DNA of 64,000 nt from Vibrio hibernica (GTDB taxonomy: Bacteria; Pseudomonadota; Gammaproteobacteria; Enterobacterales; Vibrionaceae). The notes beneath the pieces are model-generated. The model had not been told where the DNA came from. It did not search any database and was given only the letters and a program-made list of their open reading frames with translations. A program made the position numbers and the translations under genes. The stretch covers positions 1-64,000 of the forward strand of contig NZ_VHKO01000009.1 in assembly GCF_015223435.1 (NCBI RefSeq), given 5' to 3'. Position 1 is the stretch's first letter. Every line of letters begins with the position of its first letter. This document shows, piece by piece, positions 24,758-34,666 of the stretch.

Positions 24758-26251
24758 ATGATGATGTTCCTTTTTTGTGTAGCAGCATTAATTGCAGGCT
24801 ACTTTATTTACGGAACTTTCGTTGAGAAAGTATTTGGTATCAATGAACAACGCACCACTCCCGCTTTTTCTAAGCAAGATGGTGTTGATTACGTGCCAAT
24901 GTCGAATAAAAAAGTCTACTTAGTTCAACTGCTGAACATTGCAGGCGTCGGTCCAATTTTTGGCCCAATAATGGGTGCCCTTTACGGCCCTGCAGCTATG
25001 TTATGGATTGTTCTAGGTTGTATTTTTGCTGGTGCCGTTCACGATTACTTCTCTGGCATGCTTTCTATCCGTAATGGTGGCGCATCGGTTCCAAGCCTTA
25101 CTGGCCGTTATTTAGGAAACAACGCCAAGCACTTTATGAATATTTTTGCTTTGGTGTTATTGCTACTGGTTGGTGTTGTATTTGTATCCGCTCCTGCAGG
25201 AATGATCACAAACCTAGTAAATGAGCAAACTGATACGACGGTTTCTATGGGCTTAATGGTTGCGATTATCTTTGCTTACTACATTGTTGCCACGATTGTA
25301 CCGATTGATAAAATCATTGGTCGTTTCTATCCACTATTTGGCGCCTTGCTTATCTTTATGTCCGTTGGTCTTATTGCTGCTGTCGCCTTCTCTAGCGACC
25401 ATGCAATTTTAGCTGGCTATAAATTTAGCGATATGTTCACCAACATGAACCCAAATGACTTACCACTTTGGCCTGCGCTATTTATCACAATTGCTTGTGG
25501 TGCAATTTCTGGCTTCCATGCCACTCAATCACCACTAATGGCTCGTTGCTTAGAAAATGAAAAAAATGGCCGTTTTGTATTCTTTGGTGCCATGATTGGT
25601 GAAGGTGTCATCGCATTGATTTGGTGTGCAGTCGCTTTGTCTTTCTTTGGTTCAATGGACGCGCTACAAGAAGCAGTGGCAAATGGTGGTCCTGGTAATG
25701 TGGTTTACAGTGCATCATTTGGTTTACTTGGTGTATTTGGTGGTATTTTAGCGTTCTTAGGTGTGGTAATTCTACCTATTACTTCTGGCGATACGGCATT
25801 TCGCTCAAGCCGTTTGATCTTAGCTGAATACTTCAAAATGGAACAAAAAACACTGAAAAGTCGTTTATTTATGGCGATGCCTTTGTTTGTGATTGGCGCC
25901 ATCTTAACTCAAGTCGATTTTGCGATTATCTGGCGCTACTTCGGTTTTGCTAACCAAACAACGGCGGTAATGATGTTATGGACAGCATCTGCGTATCTAT
26001 TACGCTTTAATAAATTCCATTGGATCAGCACTATTCCTGCAATATTTATGACGGCAGTGTGTATCACTTTCATCTTAAATAATAATACTTTAGGTTTTGG
26101 TATGGGAATGCAAATTTCAACCATCATCGGTATTGTGGCGAGCTTATTAATTACCGGTTACGTGATTAAAATATCGAAAGGTAAAGGCGACCCAGAATTT
26201 GATCAAGCGGAAGAAGACAAGTTAGTCAATTACACTGAGTCTCGTGATTAA
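24758..26251 (+). CDS. CstA-family (peptide/pyruvate) transporter, short form
   Basis: The 497-residue inner-membrane protein belongs to the carbon-starvation CstA family. LLNIAGVGPIFGPIMGALYG, the AGAVHDYFSGM loop and GFHATQSPLMARCL are family hallmarks, and about 13-15 hydrophobic helices span it. E. coli CstA and the pyruvate importer BtsT are about 700 residues, so this is the short class seen in vibrios. I prefer the ATG at 24758, with AGGA 10 bases upstream; the open frame extends to 24692. BtsR-like repeats precede it, suggesting that it is the pyruvate carrier controlled by the BtsSR pair. Transport of pyruvate is inferred. Confidence 0.88.
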   Translation: MMMFLFCVAALIAGYFIYGTFVEKVFGINEQRTTPAFSKQDGVDYVPMSNKKVYLVQLLNIAGVGPIFGPIMGALYGPAAMLWIVLGCIFAGAVHDYFSGMLSIRNGGASVPSLTGRYLGNNAKHFMNIFALVLLLLVGVVFVSAPAGMITNLVNEQTDTTVSMGLMVAIIFAYYIVATIVPIDKIIGRFYPLFGALLIFMSVGLIAAVAFSSDHAILAGYKFSDMFTNMNPNDLPLWPALFITIACGAISGFHATQSPLMARCLENEKNGRFVFFGAMIGEGVIALIWCAVALSFFGSMDALQEAVANGGPGNVVYSASFGLLGVFGGILAFLGVVILPITSGDTAFRSSRLILAEYFKMEQKTLKSRLFMAMPLFVIGAILTQVDFAIIWRYFGFANQTTAVMMLWTASAYLLRFNKFHWISTIPAIFMTAVCITFILNNNTLGFGMGMQISTIIGIVASLLITGYVIKISKGKGDPEFDQAEEDKLVNYTESRD

Positions 26252-26272
26252 GATTTGATTCACCAAAAACTC

Positions 26273-26312
26273 AAAGGCCGATGGATAATTAAATCCATCG
26301 GCCTTTCTTTTT
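26273..26312 (+). terminator. Terminator of the CstA-family gene
   Basis: AAAGGCCGATGGAT (26273-26286) pairs perfectly with ATCCATCGGCCTTT (26293-26306) and is followed by C and six T. Confidence 0.93.
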
Positions 26313-26361
26313 TCAGTTTTGTATTATCAAGAAATGAGTAAATTTTTTCTGAAAGTGGATG

Positions 26362-27306
26362 TTAGTCTATATTTTTGATTTGTAACTCTTTTGGTACTTC
26401 AAAAAACATATTCTCTTCACGTCCTAACACTTCTTCCACATCGGTCGCACCAAGTTCTTTAATACGTTCAATGATTTGATTCACTAACTCTTCTGGCGCA
26501 GAGGCTCCAGCGGTCACGCCAACTTTATGTTTTCCATCAAACCAAACCGGATCAATATCTTCTGGGCAATCGATCAAATAACCTTGAGTGCCTAGTTTCT
26601 CAGCCAATTCTTTTAAGCGGGTAGAGTTAGAGGAGTTTTTCGAACCCACAACTACCATAATATCAACGCTGCCAGCTAAGATACGAACGGCATCTTGACG
26701 ATTTTGAGTGGCATAACAAATATCATCTTTACGAGGACCTTGGATTTTTGGAAAAGCTTGACGCAAAACATCAATCACATCCGACGTCTCATCAACCGAT
26801 AAGGTTGTTTGACTCACGTAATGCAAGTTAGTGGGATCTCGAACGACTAAATGCGCAACATCTTCAGGGCGCTCAACCAGATACATTCCACCCGTTTCGC
26901 TTGCATATTGCCCCATCGTGCCTTCAACTTCAGGGTGACCCGCATGGCCAATTAACACTACTTCCATATTTTTGCGGCTAGCACGAGCCACTTCCATATG
27001 TACTTTGGTTACCAGTGGGCATGTCGCATCAAATACGGTTAACTGACGCTCTTTGGCTTCGTTACGCACTGCTTGTGATACACCATGAGCAGAAAATATA
27101 ACGATATTATCGTCTGGAACTTCTGAAAGCTCTTCAACAAAAACCGCACCACGCTGCTTTAGCCCTTCAACAACAAAGCGGTTATGCACCACTTCATGAC
27201 GAACATAAATCGGCGGCTGATACATTTCTAATGCACGTTCAACGATACTGATCGCTCGATCAACACCAGCACAAAAACCACGAGGGTTTGCTAATAAAAT
27301 TTTCAT
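26362..27306 (-). CDS. ispH: 4-hydroxy-3-methylbut-2-enyl diphosphate reductase IspH
   Basis: IspH is the last enzyme of the MEP pathway and reduces HMBPP to IPP and DMAPP using an iron-sulfur cluster. Counting from the ATG at 27306, the cluster cysteines fall at 12 (RGFCAGV), 96 (DATCPLV) and 197 (DICYATQ), and the catalytic Glu126 is in HPEVEGT. I recall the same numbers for E. coli, which supports this start over upstream ATGs at 27318 and 27330. It follows fkpB as in E. coli, but ileS and lspA, the usual upstream genes, are missing here. Essential. Confidence 0.96.
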   Translation of the reverse strand: MKILLANPRGFCAGVDRAISIVERALEMYQPPIYVRHEVVHNRFVVEGLKQRGAVFVEELSEVPDDNIVIFSAHGVSQAVRNEAKERQLTVFDATCPLVTKVHMEVARASRKNMEVVLIGHAGHPEVEGTMGQYASETGGMYLVERPEDVAHLVVRDPTNLHYVSQTTLSVDETSDVIDVLRQAFPKIQGPRKDDICYATQNRQDAVRILAGSVDIMVVVGSKNSSNSTRLKELAEKLGTQGYLIDCPEDIDPVWFDGKHKVGVTAGASAPEELVNQIIERIKELGATDVEEVLGREENMFFEVPKELQIKNID

Positions 27307-27406
27307 GTTTTGAGTCATGTCCTGAGCCATCTCTGCGTATCAATAATGGCGCTATTCTACCGATAACAAGTTTGCTGACAACCATTCAAAGGCGAAACGC
27401 TTTGAA

Positions 27407-27835
27407 TTATTCAACCTCGAGAATATCCACTTCAAAGTGAACATCTTGTCCTGAGAGCGGATGATTAAAGTCAACCGTTATAGACTCACCAGTGACTTCA
27501 CTAATAATACCTGGAATTTCAACACCATCAGGACCGTTGAATCCCATAATAGTACCTACTTCTAACTCTTGACCACTGAAACGAGTGCGATCCATATGGT
27601 GAATATTATCTGGATTAGGTAAACCAAAGGCATCTTTAGCTGCTAGCTCAATCACCTTACTTTCACCCGCAGTTAAACCTAATAAACACTGTTCAAAGTT
27701 TTCGCTTAAGCTACCATCACCCATAACAAACTTAGCTGGCTTGCCCATATTATGGGTACTATCTGCCACCGAACCATCTTTAAGTTTTATAGTGAAGTGC
27801 AGGGTAACCGCGCTAGTATTAGTAATTGTAGACAC
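27407..27835 (-). CDS. fkpB: FKBP-type peptidyl-prolyl isomerase FkpB (SlpA-like)
   Basis: The 142-residue protein is a short FKBP with an inserted-in-flap domain: VTLHFTIKLKDGSVADSTHN and AKFVMGDGSLSENFEQCLLG in the N-terminal part, NPDNIHHMDR in the insert and TVDFNHPLSGQDVHFEVDIL at the end. It is a cytoplasmic prolyl isomerase and chaperone. The start is GTG with AAGGA at ideal distance. In E. coli and V. cholerae it belongs to the ileS-lspA-fkpB-ispH operon. Here only the last two genes remain together, so a new promoter upstream is needed; the AT-rich 27840-27977 region could hold it. Confidence 0.93.
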   Translation of the reverse strand: MSTITNTSAVTLHFTIKLKDGSVADSTHNMGKPAKFVMGDGSLSENFEQCLLGLTAGESKVIELAAKDAFGLPNPDNIHHMDRTRFSGQELEVGTIMGFNGPDGVEIPGIISEVTGESITVDFNHPLSGQDVHFEVDILEVE

Positions 27836-27977
27836 AAAAAATCCTTATTTATTTAATGACAAGTGAAATACCGTTGCTTAACTTTAAATCATGCCATTGG
27901 AAAATGATGTTAGATCGATTAAAAAAATGCACTGCTTTATAAGAAAAAAAGCAATGCAATATTTTATCTATAATAGG

Positions 27978-28175
27978 TAACCTGAACTCTGGATAATTTA
28001 AGCTAAACAACTTGTTCTTTTAGCGCCTAACTTCGTTAAAATTAACGCAATAGACCAGCTATTGACTCATAATTTTGCCTAGTTATGCATCTAAAATCCC
28101 TGCGCTGTTCTGTAAATGATTAAAAAAGACTATAAATTAATAGGTTATAATCTTCCTTATCCAGAGTTCAGGTTA
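27978..28175. mobile_element. 198-bp MITE-like element with 19-bp terminal inverted repeats
   Basis: TAACCTGAACTCTGGATAA (27978-27996) is repeated in perfect inverted form at 28157-28175. The interior has no open frame of note. Its size, perfect ends and lack of a transposase fit a miniature inverted-repeat element or the remains of an IS with its gene deleted. I see no clear target duplication. It fills most of the 28136 to 27836 gap, ends 11 bases past the parC stop codon, and lies where gene order departs from V. cholerae. The remaining 27836-27977 is AT-rich without genes. Confidence 0.72.
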
Positions 28176-28186
28176 AGTAACTTCTG

Positions 28187-30454
28187 TTATTTCTCTGATC
28201 GTTGATCGTTACTTGCGATCTCGATACGAGTAACACGCTGCAATCCACGTGGTAATTTGGCTCCACGACGGCCACGCTCTCCACGGAAGTTATCCAAATC
28301 AATTGGTTTTAATCCAAGCTTACGTTTACCTGCGTACAAGGTCACCGTTACGCCATAAGGAATAGAGATTAATTGAGTGACAAATTCTTCGCGCGCTTTC
28401 GCTTTAGCCGAAGGAATATTGATAATTTTATTCCCTTTCCCTTTCCCTAATTGCGGTAAATCTTTAATTGGAAACAGTAACATTCTGCCTTCATTGGTGA
28501 TCACTAAGATCTCATCTTGCTCAATATCAAAAATCTCACTTGGCGGCAAAATTTCAGATGCTTGAGGAAGATTGATTAGTGCTTTACCGCTGCGATTTTT
28601 GGACAATAAATCTGTGCCTTTACACACAAATCCATAACCAGCATCTGAGGCAATTAACCATAATTGTTCCTCTTCGCCCATGATCACTTGGCTAACACTA
28701 GTACCAGCATTGATATTCAAACGGCCCGTAATTGGCTCACCTTGGCTACGCGCCGAAGGCAATGAATGAGATTCAAGCGAATAACTACGCCCATCAGTAC
28801 CAAGGAAAACGGCCTGTTGATTGCTCTTACCATGCGCTTGCGTTAAATAAGCATCACCAGATTTGTAGCTTAACGTCGATGCATCCACATCATGCCCTTT
28901 AGCATGGCGGATCCAACCTTTTTCTGATAACACAACCGTGATTGGCTCACTTGGGATTAAATCACGTTCCGTTAAGGCTTTTGCTTCTGCACGTTCAATT
29001 AATGGAGAACGACGATCATCGCCATATTTTTCGGCATCTGCTTCAATTTCTTTTTTGATCAAGGTATTTAATCGACGATCAGATCCTAATAATAACTCTA
29101 ACTTTTGGCGCTCTTTTTCTAATTCATCTTGCTCGCCACGCAATTTCATTTCTTCTAATTTAGCAAGATTACGTAAGCGAGTATCTAAAATAGCATTGGC
29201 TTGAAGTTCAGTGATCCCAAAACGTGCCATCAACACATCTTTCGGCTCATCTTCAGTTCGGATTATATCTATCACTTCATCAAGGTTGAGGTAAGCCACC
29301 AACAAACCTTCTAAAATATGTAAACGATCTAATATTTTATCCAAGCGGTACTGCAAGCGGCGACGAACCGTCATGCGGCGAAAATCAATCCATTCTTGCA
29401 AAATCTTAATTAACCCTTTGACTTCAGGACGATTATCCGTGCCTATCATATTCAGGTTAACGCGGAAATTCTTCTCAAGATCGGTTGAAGCAAATAAGTG
29501 ATTCATTAACTGATCGCAATCAATGCGATTAGAGCGCGGCACAATCAATATGCGTGTTGGGTTTTCATGATCGGATTCATCACGTAAATCATCCACCATT
29601 GGCAGCTTTTTGGCGCGCATTTGGCTTGCGATTTGTTCTAACAATTTTGCGCCAGAAACTTGATGCGGAAGCGCGGTAATGACGATATCCGAACCTTCTT
29701 TATGCCACACTGCGCGCATTTTAATACTGCCACGACCGGTGCGATACATTTTTTCAATATCACTTGGTGGTGAAATAATTTCAGCTTCAGTTGGGTAATC
29801 TGGCCCTTTCACAAAGCCCATCACTTCGGACAGTTCTGCTTTTGGATTTTCGAGTAAATGTACGGTTGCACCCGCAATTTCACGCACGTTATGAGGCGGA
29901 ATATCAGTCGCCATGCCCACCGCAATACCCGTAATGCCATTTAATAAAATGTGGGGTAAACGAGCGGGTAACATCTTAGGCTCTTTCATGGTGCCATCAA
30001 AGTTAGGCGCCCACTCCACGGTTCCTTGACCGAGTTCCCCTAACAGTACTTCTGCAAATTTCGATAATTTCGCTTCGGTATAACGCATCGCAGCAAACGA
30101 TTTAGGATCATCAGGCGCCCCCCAGTTTCCCTGCCCATCCACCAACGGATAACGATAAGAGAAAGGTTGCGCCATGAGTACCATCGCTTCATAACAGGCA
30201 GAATCACCGTGTGGGTGATATTTACCTAATACGTCACCAACAGTACGAGCCGATTTTTTGTATTTTGATGCTGCTGACAAACCAAGCTCCGACATCGCAT
30301 AAATAATACGACGTTGAACCGGTTTTAAACCATCCCCTACATAAGGTAAGGCACGATCCATGATCACGTACATTGAATAATTGAGATACGCATCTTCTGT
30401 AAATTTGCGTAACGTTAACTGTTCAACACCGTCAAAGGTAATTTCAGAACTCAT
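28187..30454 (-). CDS. parC: DNA topoisomerase IV subunit A ParC
   Basis: ParC is the DNA-cutting subunit of topoisomerase IV, which unlinks daughter chromosomes. With the start at the ATG at 30454 (AAGGT upstream; [13 protein letters not shown] is the family N-terminus) it has 755 residues. The active-site tyrosine is Tyr125 in AMRYTEA. The quinolone region [10 protein letters not shown] has Ser85 and Glu89, the sensitive-type residues. C-terminal beta-pinwheel blades follow from about 490. The frame is open further to 30505, but that extension has no homology feel. It is 72 bases after parE, so they form an operon. Confidence 0.97.
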   Translation of the reverse strand: MSSEITFDGVEQLTLRKFTEDAYLNYSMYVIMDRALPYVGDGLKPVQRRIIYAMSELGLSAASKYKKSARTVGDVLGKYHPHGDSACYEAMVLMAQPFSYRYPLVDGQGNWGAPDDPKSFAAMRYTEAKLSKFAEVLLGELGQGTVEWAPNFDGTMKEPKMLPARLPHILLNGITGIAVGMATDIPPHNVREIAGATVHLLENPKAELSEVMGFVKGPDYPTEAEIISPPSDIEKMYRTGRGSIKMRAVWHKEGSDIVITALPHQVSGAKLLEQIASQMRAKKLPMVDDLRDESDHENPTRILIVPRSNRIDCDQLMNHLFASTDLEKNFRVNLNMIGTDNRPEVKGLIKILQEWIDFRRMTVRRRLQYRLDKILDRLHILEGLLVAYLNLDEVIDIIRTEDEPKDVLMARFGITELQANAILDTRLRNLAKLEEMKLRGEQDELEKERQKLELLLGSDRRLNTLIKKEIEADAEKYGDDRRSPLIERAEAKALTERDLIPSEPITVVLSEKGWIRHAKGHDVDASTLSYKSGDAYLTQAHGKSNQQAVFLGTDGRSYSLESHSLPSARSQGEPITGRLNINAGTSVSQVIMGEEEQLWLIASDAGYGFVCKGTDLLSKNRSGKALINLPQASEILPPSEIFDIEQDEILVITNEGRMLLFPIKDLPQLGKGKGNKIINIPSAKAKAREEFVTQLISIPYGVTVTLYAGKRKLGLKPIDLDNFRGERGRRGAKLPRGLQRVTRIEIASNDQRSEK

Positions 30455-30526
30455 TGATAGACCTTGTTTATTCTGTTTTCCACACTCAAAAATTGCTGAT
30501 AACACAGCTTCAACTAAGCAGGATTA

Positions 30527-32410
30527 TTATTCTACATCAGCTTTATCGCCATAGGCTTGTAGCCAGGCACGACGATCTTCGGCACGTTTTTTACCGAGTA
30601 ACATATCCATCATTTCCATGGTTTTTTCATCGTCATCTATCGTAAGTTGCACCAAGCGACGAGTATTTGGGTCCATAGTAGTTTCGCGTAATTGAAGTGG
30701 GTTCATTTCACCCAGACCTTTGAATCGTTGCACATTAACTTTCGCTTTTTTACTACTCAAACGATCTAAAATGCCTTCTTTTTCACTCTCATCTAATGCG
30801 TAGAACACTTCTTTACCGCAATCGATACGAAACAGTGGAGGCATCGCAACATATACATGACCAGCACGGACTAAAGATTCAAAATGACGCATGAATAAAG
30901 CGCACAATAAAGTGGCTATATGAAGTCCATCTGAATCCGCATCCGCGAGAATACAGATCTTACCGTAACGTAAACCATCAAGATCTTCTGTATCAGGATC
31001 AATCCCTAATGCGATGGAAATATTATGTACTTCATCTGAAGCAAGCACTTGATCAGAAGAGACTTCCCACGTATTTAATATTTTCCCACGCAGTGGCATG
31101 ATCGCTTGGAATTCGCGATCTCGCGCTTGTTTAGCAGAACCACCCGCCGAGTCACCTTCCACTAAGAACAATTCGGTACGGCTGAGATCTTGCACAGTAC
31201 AATCGGTCAATTTACCTGGTAGGGCAGGCCCTGATGCGATTTTTTTACGTACCACTTTTTTACTGGCACGCATACGACGATGGGCACTGGCAATACACGT
31301 TTCAGCGAGTAATTCGGCAATTTGCGGTTTTTCATTCAGCCACAAACTAAAGGCATCTTTCACTACACCCGAGACAAAAGCGGCGCACTGACGAGAAGAT
31401 AAACGCTCTTTGGTTTGACCAGCAAACTGTGGGTCTTGCATTTTAACCGACATCACATAAGCACACCGGTCAAATACATCATCACCGGTCAGTTTCACGC
31501 CACGCGGCAGTAAATTTCGGAACTCACAAAACTCACGCATCGCATCCAGTAAACCTTGGCGCAAACCGTTAACATGGGTTCCACCTTGCGCGGTTGGGAT
31601 CAAGTTAACATAACTTTCGGTAATTAATTCGCCGCCTTCTGGTAGCCAAATAATAGCCCAATCCGCGGCTTCGGTTTGAGCAGAAAACACCCCAGTAAAA
31701 GGATCTTCCGGTAGTAAGGTATAACCCTTAACCCCTTCCATCAGGTAATCTTTTAAACCATCTTCATAATGCCACTGATAAGTTTTATCATTTACCTTAT
31801 CGATAAATTCAACATCAAGCCCGGGGCATAAAACGGCTTTTGCACGTAAGTTATTAATTAAGCGACTGGCTGAAAAATTTCCAGAATCAAAGTAAGAAGC
31901 GTCGGGCCAGAAATGCACGCTGGTTCCGGTATTACGACGACCACAAGTCCCCGTCACCTCTAGTTCGGATACCTTATTACCATTTTCAAAGGCAATTTCG
32001 TACACTTGTCCATCGCGCTTGATCGTGACATCTACACGCTTAGATAAGGCGTTCACTACCGAAATCCCAACACCGTGTAAACCACCTGAGAATTGATAGC
32101 TTTTATTAGAGAATTTACCGCCCGCATGGAGCTTACAAAAAATAAGTTCGACACCGGATATTTTTTCTTCTGGATGAATATCTACCGGCATACCACGGCC
32201 ATCATCCATCACTTCGATAGATTGATCCGCATGTAAAATCACTTGTACTTTAGAGGCGTGACCAGCCAAGGCTTCATCGACACTGTTATCGATAACTTCT
32301 TGAGCTAAATGGTTCGGACGAGCAGTATCCGTGTACATTCCCGGTCGGCGGCGAACCGGCTCAAGCCCATTAAGAACTTCTATCGCACCAGCATTATATT
32401 GTTCAGTCAT
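30527..32410 (-). CDS. parE: DNA topoisomerase IV subunit B ParE
   Basis: ParE is the ATPase subunit of topoisomerase IV. The 627 residues include a GHKL ATPase domain (about 1-215, with VIDNSVDEA, DDGRGMP and GLHGVG), a transducer domain, and a TOPRIM domain with LVEGDSAGG and ILADADSDGLH. The C-terminal QRFKGLGEMNP motif is present. It lacks the roughly 170-residue insertion of gammaproteobacterial GyrB, which supports ParE. The start is ATG with no close competitor. It precedes parC in the same transcript; yqiA lies upstream on the same strand. Confidence 0.97.
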   Translation of the reverse strand: MTEQYNAGAIEVLNGLEPVRRRPGMYTDTARPNHLAQEVIDNSVDEALAGHASKVQVILHADQSIEVMDDGRGMPVDIHPEEKISGVELIFCKLHAGGKFSNKSYQFSGGLHGVGISVVNALSKRVDVTIKRDGQVYEIAFENGNKVSELEVTGTCGRRNTGTSVHFWPDASYFDSGNFSASRLINNLRAKAVLCPGLDVEFIDKVNDKTYQWHYEDGLKDYLMEGVKGYTLLPEDPFTGVFSAQTEAADWAIIWLPEGGELITESYVNLIPTAQGGTHVNGLRQGLLDAMREFCEFRNLLPRGVKLTGDDVFDRCAYVMSVKMQDPQFAGQTKERLSSRQCAAFVSGVVKDAFSLWLNEKPQIAELLAETCIASAHRRMRASKKVVRKKIASGPALPGKLTDCTVQDLSRTELFLVEGDSAGGSAKQARDREFQAIMPLRGKILNTWEVSSDQVLASDEVHNISIALGIDPDTEDLDGLRYGKICILADADSDGLHIATLLCALFMRHFESLVRAGHVYVAMPPLFRIDCGKEVFYALDESEKEGILDRLSSKKAKVNVQRFKGLGEMNPLQLRETTMDPNTRRLVQLTIDDDEKTMEMMDMLLGKKRAEDRRAWLQAYGDKADVE

Positions 32411-32611
32411 AATAAAAAAGCATTACTCTAGAGAAATAGTGGCAATTCAAAAATTGCGGAATGGCTAATACGAGATGATAAATGATGAACTACCATCAAG
32501 ATTAACCAGAAGACGACAGGCCACAGTTTTAAAGGGGATATAGTCTGGAACCTACGTCATATTGTCAAGTTAAGTCAAATGAAAACAAAAAGGTTAACAG
32601 GGTAAATCACA

Positions 32612-33196
32612 TTACAACTGTAAAAACTCGATGATTTGTTGGGGATAACGTTCAAAATTAATGAAACTATGATCGCCACCTTGCTCCACGGTCAGTTTAC
32701 TTTTTGCATATTTACTGACAGCTTGATTGTAATCTAGCACTTCATCATCGGTTTGCAGTAGAACCCAGAAATCTTGTGGTGATAGCAAGCTATCGACTTC
32801 CAATGATTTTAGATCTTGGATATGTTTTGATTCCAACACATAGTTTTCATGGGTATAAGGGTTATTTTGAGGGCCAAGAAAATCACTCAATAACTCATAC
32901 GGACGAACTGCTGGATTTACAACCACCGCACGCAAGCCATATTTAAGATTCAACCATGTAGATAAATACCCACCTAACGAGCTTCCCACTAGGCCAATAT
33001 TATAGTCAGAGGCATATTGTTGTACTAATGAGCTTAAATATTTTGCCGCGTCGGCAGGAAAACACGGTAATTGTGGGATCATCAGCTTAATATCTGGTCT
33101 ATATTGCTGACAATAAGCTTTCATGATGTTGGCTTTTAAAGAGAGAGGTGAACTATTGAAACCATGGAGATATAAAAGCATGGAAGGTTTAGACAC
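32612..33196 (-). CDS. yqiA: Esterase YqiA (alpha/beta hydrolase)
   Basis: The 194-residue protein is an alpha/beta-hydrolase of the YqiA family, with MLLYLHGFNSSPLS at the start, nucleophile Ser in GSSLGGY, an acid in LLQTDDEVLDY and histidine in GGDHSF. E. coli YqiA shows esterase activity on short acyl esters; its cellular role is not clear. The frame is open to 33268, but a strong AGGAG lies 6 bases before a GTG at 33196, and homology begins at VSKPSMLLY, so that start is chosen. The chosen start lies 69 bases after the cpdA stop, as part of a cpdA-yqiA-parE string. Confidence 0.9.
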   Translation of the reverse strand: MSKPSMLLYLHGFNSSPLSLKANIMKAYCQQYRPDIKLMIPQLPCFPADAAKYLSSLVQQYASDYNIGLVGSSLGGYLSTWLNLKYGLRAVVVNPAVRPYELLSDFLGPQNNPYTHENYVLESKHIQDLKSLEVDSLLSPQDFWVLLQTDDEVLDYNQAVSKYAKSKLTVEQGGDHSFINFERYPQQIIEFLQL

Positions 33197-33264
33197 TGAA
33201 AACTCCTCGAAACACATTAACGGCCAATTGCGACCTTCGGCTATTCTAGCCGATAAATTCGAGA

Positions 33265-34101
33265 TCAATACCCTTCTGCGTCAAAATCTGGCAAAAAATC
33301 TTCTCCCTCCAAACGGTAAACTTGAGTTTCAATCTTCCCATTTGGCAATAAGGTAAGCGAACGCCAGCCTGGAGCTACACGATCTAAAGCAAACTCAGTA
33401 GAGTTGGGCTTAAATTGAATGCAAGTCGAAGGGCTAGTAATGACACTTACACCATTGTAGGGCTGATTAAAATCTTGGTGGACATGACCACATAAAACCA
33501 CTTTAACTTTAGAGTATGGCGCAATAACTTGCCAAAATTCATCACTATTATGTAAACAATGCTTATCTAACCACTCACTCCCAACCAATCGAGGGTGGTG
33601 ATGCAATAAAACAAGAGTATAGCGATCGGGGTTAGAATCAAGCACCTGATCTAAATAGGTTAATTGCTCTGTTGATAATTCACCATACGGGCGGCCTTCG
33701 ACTTGGCTATCTAGTAAAACCACTTGCCAGAATTTACCCGCAAGAACGTGGGTAGAGGATTTAATTTGAGCTGAAGGATAAATGCTATTCATACTCGGTT
33801 TATAATCGTGATTTCCTGGCAACCAATAACAGCTTTTGCCAAGTGTTTGAATGCCTTGATTGAATCGCTGATAAGACTTATCAGTATGATCTTGTGATAC
33901 ATCGCCTGTCATAATCAAAGCCTGATATTCAAACTGCTTCGATTGAACATGGTCATTTATATCTTGGACAACAGCGGCAAAACTATCTAATGTATTCACA
34001 CCAAGTAAACAGCCTTTTTCATCCGAAAAAAGGTGAGTATCAGTGATCTGAACAAATGTCACAATATCTTGATTAGATTCGATAGTATCAATGGTATTCA
34101 A
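33265..34101 (-). CDS. cpdA: 3',5'-cyclic-AMP phosphodiesterase CpdA
   Basis: CpdA hydrolyses cAMP to AMP and so damps CRP signalling. The 278-residue protein is a metallophosphoesterase with all metal-binding motifs: TDTHLF, GDVSQDH, GNHDY, LLHHHPR and GHVHQDF. The start appears to be a TTG at 34101, since no ATG lies near the conserved FVQITDTHL; a weak GAG lies upstream. It belongs to the yqiB-cpdA-yqiA-parE group, in the same order as E. coli. In this window several genes, including raiA, carry CRP-like sites, which gives it a possible local link. Confidence 0.93.
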   Translation of the reverse strand: MNTIDTIESNQDIVTFVQITDTHLFSDEKGCLLGVNTLDSFAAVVQDINDHVQSKQFEYQALIMTGDVSQDHTDKSYQRFNQGIQTLGKSCYWLPGNHDYKPSMNSIYPSAQIKSSTHVLAGKFWQVVLLDSQVEGRPYGELSTEQLTYLDQVLDSNPDRYTLVLLHHHPRLVGSEWLDKHCLHNSDEFWQVIAPYSKVKVVLCGHVHQDFNQPYNGVSVITSPSTCIQFKPNSTEFALDRVAPGWRSLTLLPNGKIETQVYRLEGEDFLPDFDAEGY

Positions 34102-34189
34102 TGCATTAAACTCAAATTAAAGGTTGTACATCCGTGACAATAAACTCAAATATTACACGATAAATAATTACTAAATTAATATGCCACTA

Positions 34190-34612
34190 TTAATAAATAG
34201 GAGTACGACTAATACCATGTCGTAAACAAAAGGTTAACCATTCACCTAAAAATTGATTTAGCTGAAACTTTTCATCTCTTTGCATCATATTTTTATTAGG
34301 ATAATCATATATTGCCTGCACCCGAGAAATCTGCTCGCTAGCACACACTTCCGCAACTCTAGCATCATGATAAAGACGAACTTGCATACGAGGAAGTGGA
34401 AACACCGGACGCATATCACATTGGCATACATCAACCAAGGTGGTGTATCTTGTCACTTCTTTAATTTCAAGTTGATATGACATTTTCGAAACTTGATACG
34501 AACGAGTTTCGCCCACATCTGGATCATGTGGGATTAAAGCATTCATTTTGGCATAATTGGTTTCATAAACTCTCATTAAACCAGCCAGATCAACATGATA
34601 AGCTTTACGCAT
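34190..34612 (-). CDS. yqiB: DUF1249 family protein YqiB
   Basis: The 140-residue protein matches the DUF1249/YqiB family in length and position (between nudF and cpdA, as in E. coli). Recognisable blocks are YHVDLAGLMRVYETNYAKMN, the acidic-basic centre with TLVDVCQCDM and the tail LNQFLGEWLTFCLRHG. It has no signal peptide, so it is likely cytoplasmic. No biochemical function is established. It starts 55 bases after nudF and 88 bases separate it from cpdA. Confidence 0.9.
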   Translation of the reverse strand: MRKAYHVDLAGLMRVYETNYAKMNALIPHDPDVGETRSYQVSKMSYQLEIKEVTRYTTLVDVCQCDMRPVFPLPRMQVRLYHDARVAEVCASEQISRVQAIYDYPNKNMMQRDEKFQLNQFLGEWLTFCLRHGISRTPIY

Positions 34613-34666
34613 CTAACCTCTATTTATATCAATATAACTTGCGTTTTTATTTCAATTACCTTACTA

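Noticed and set aside
24681..24760. Upstream starts for the CstA-family gene at 24692 and beyond
   Set aside because: The extension lies over the promoter-like sequence and a good AGGA site precedes the ATG at 24758.
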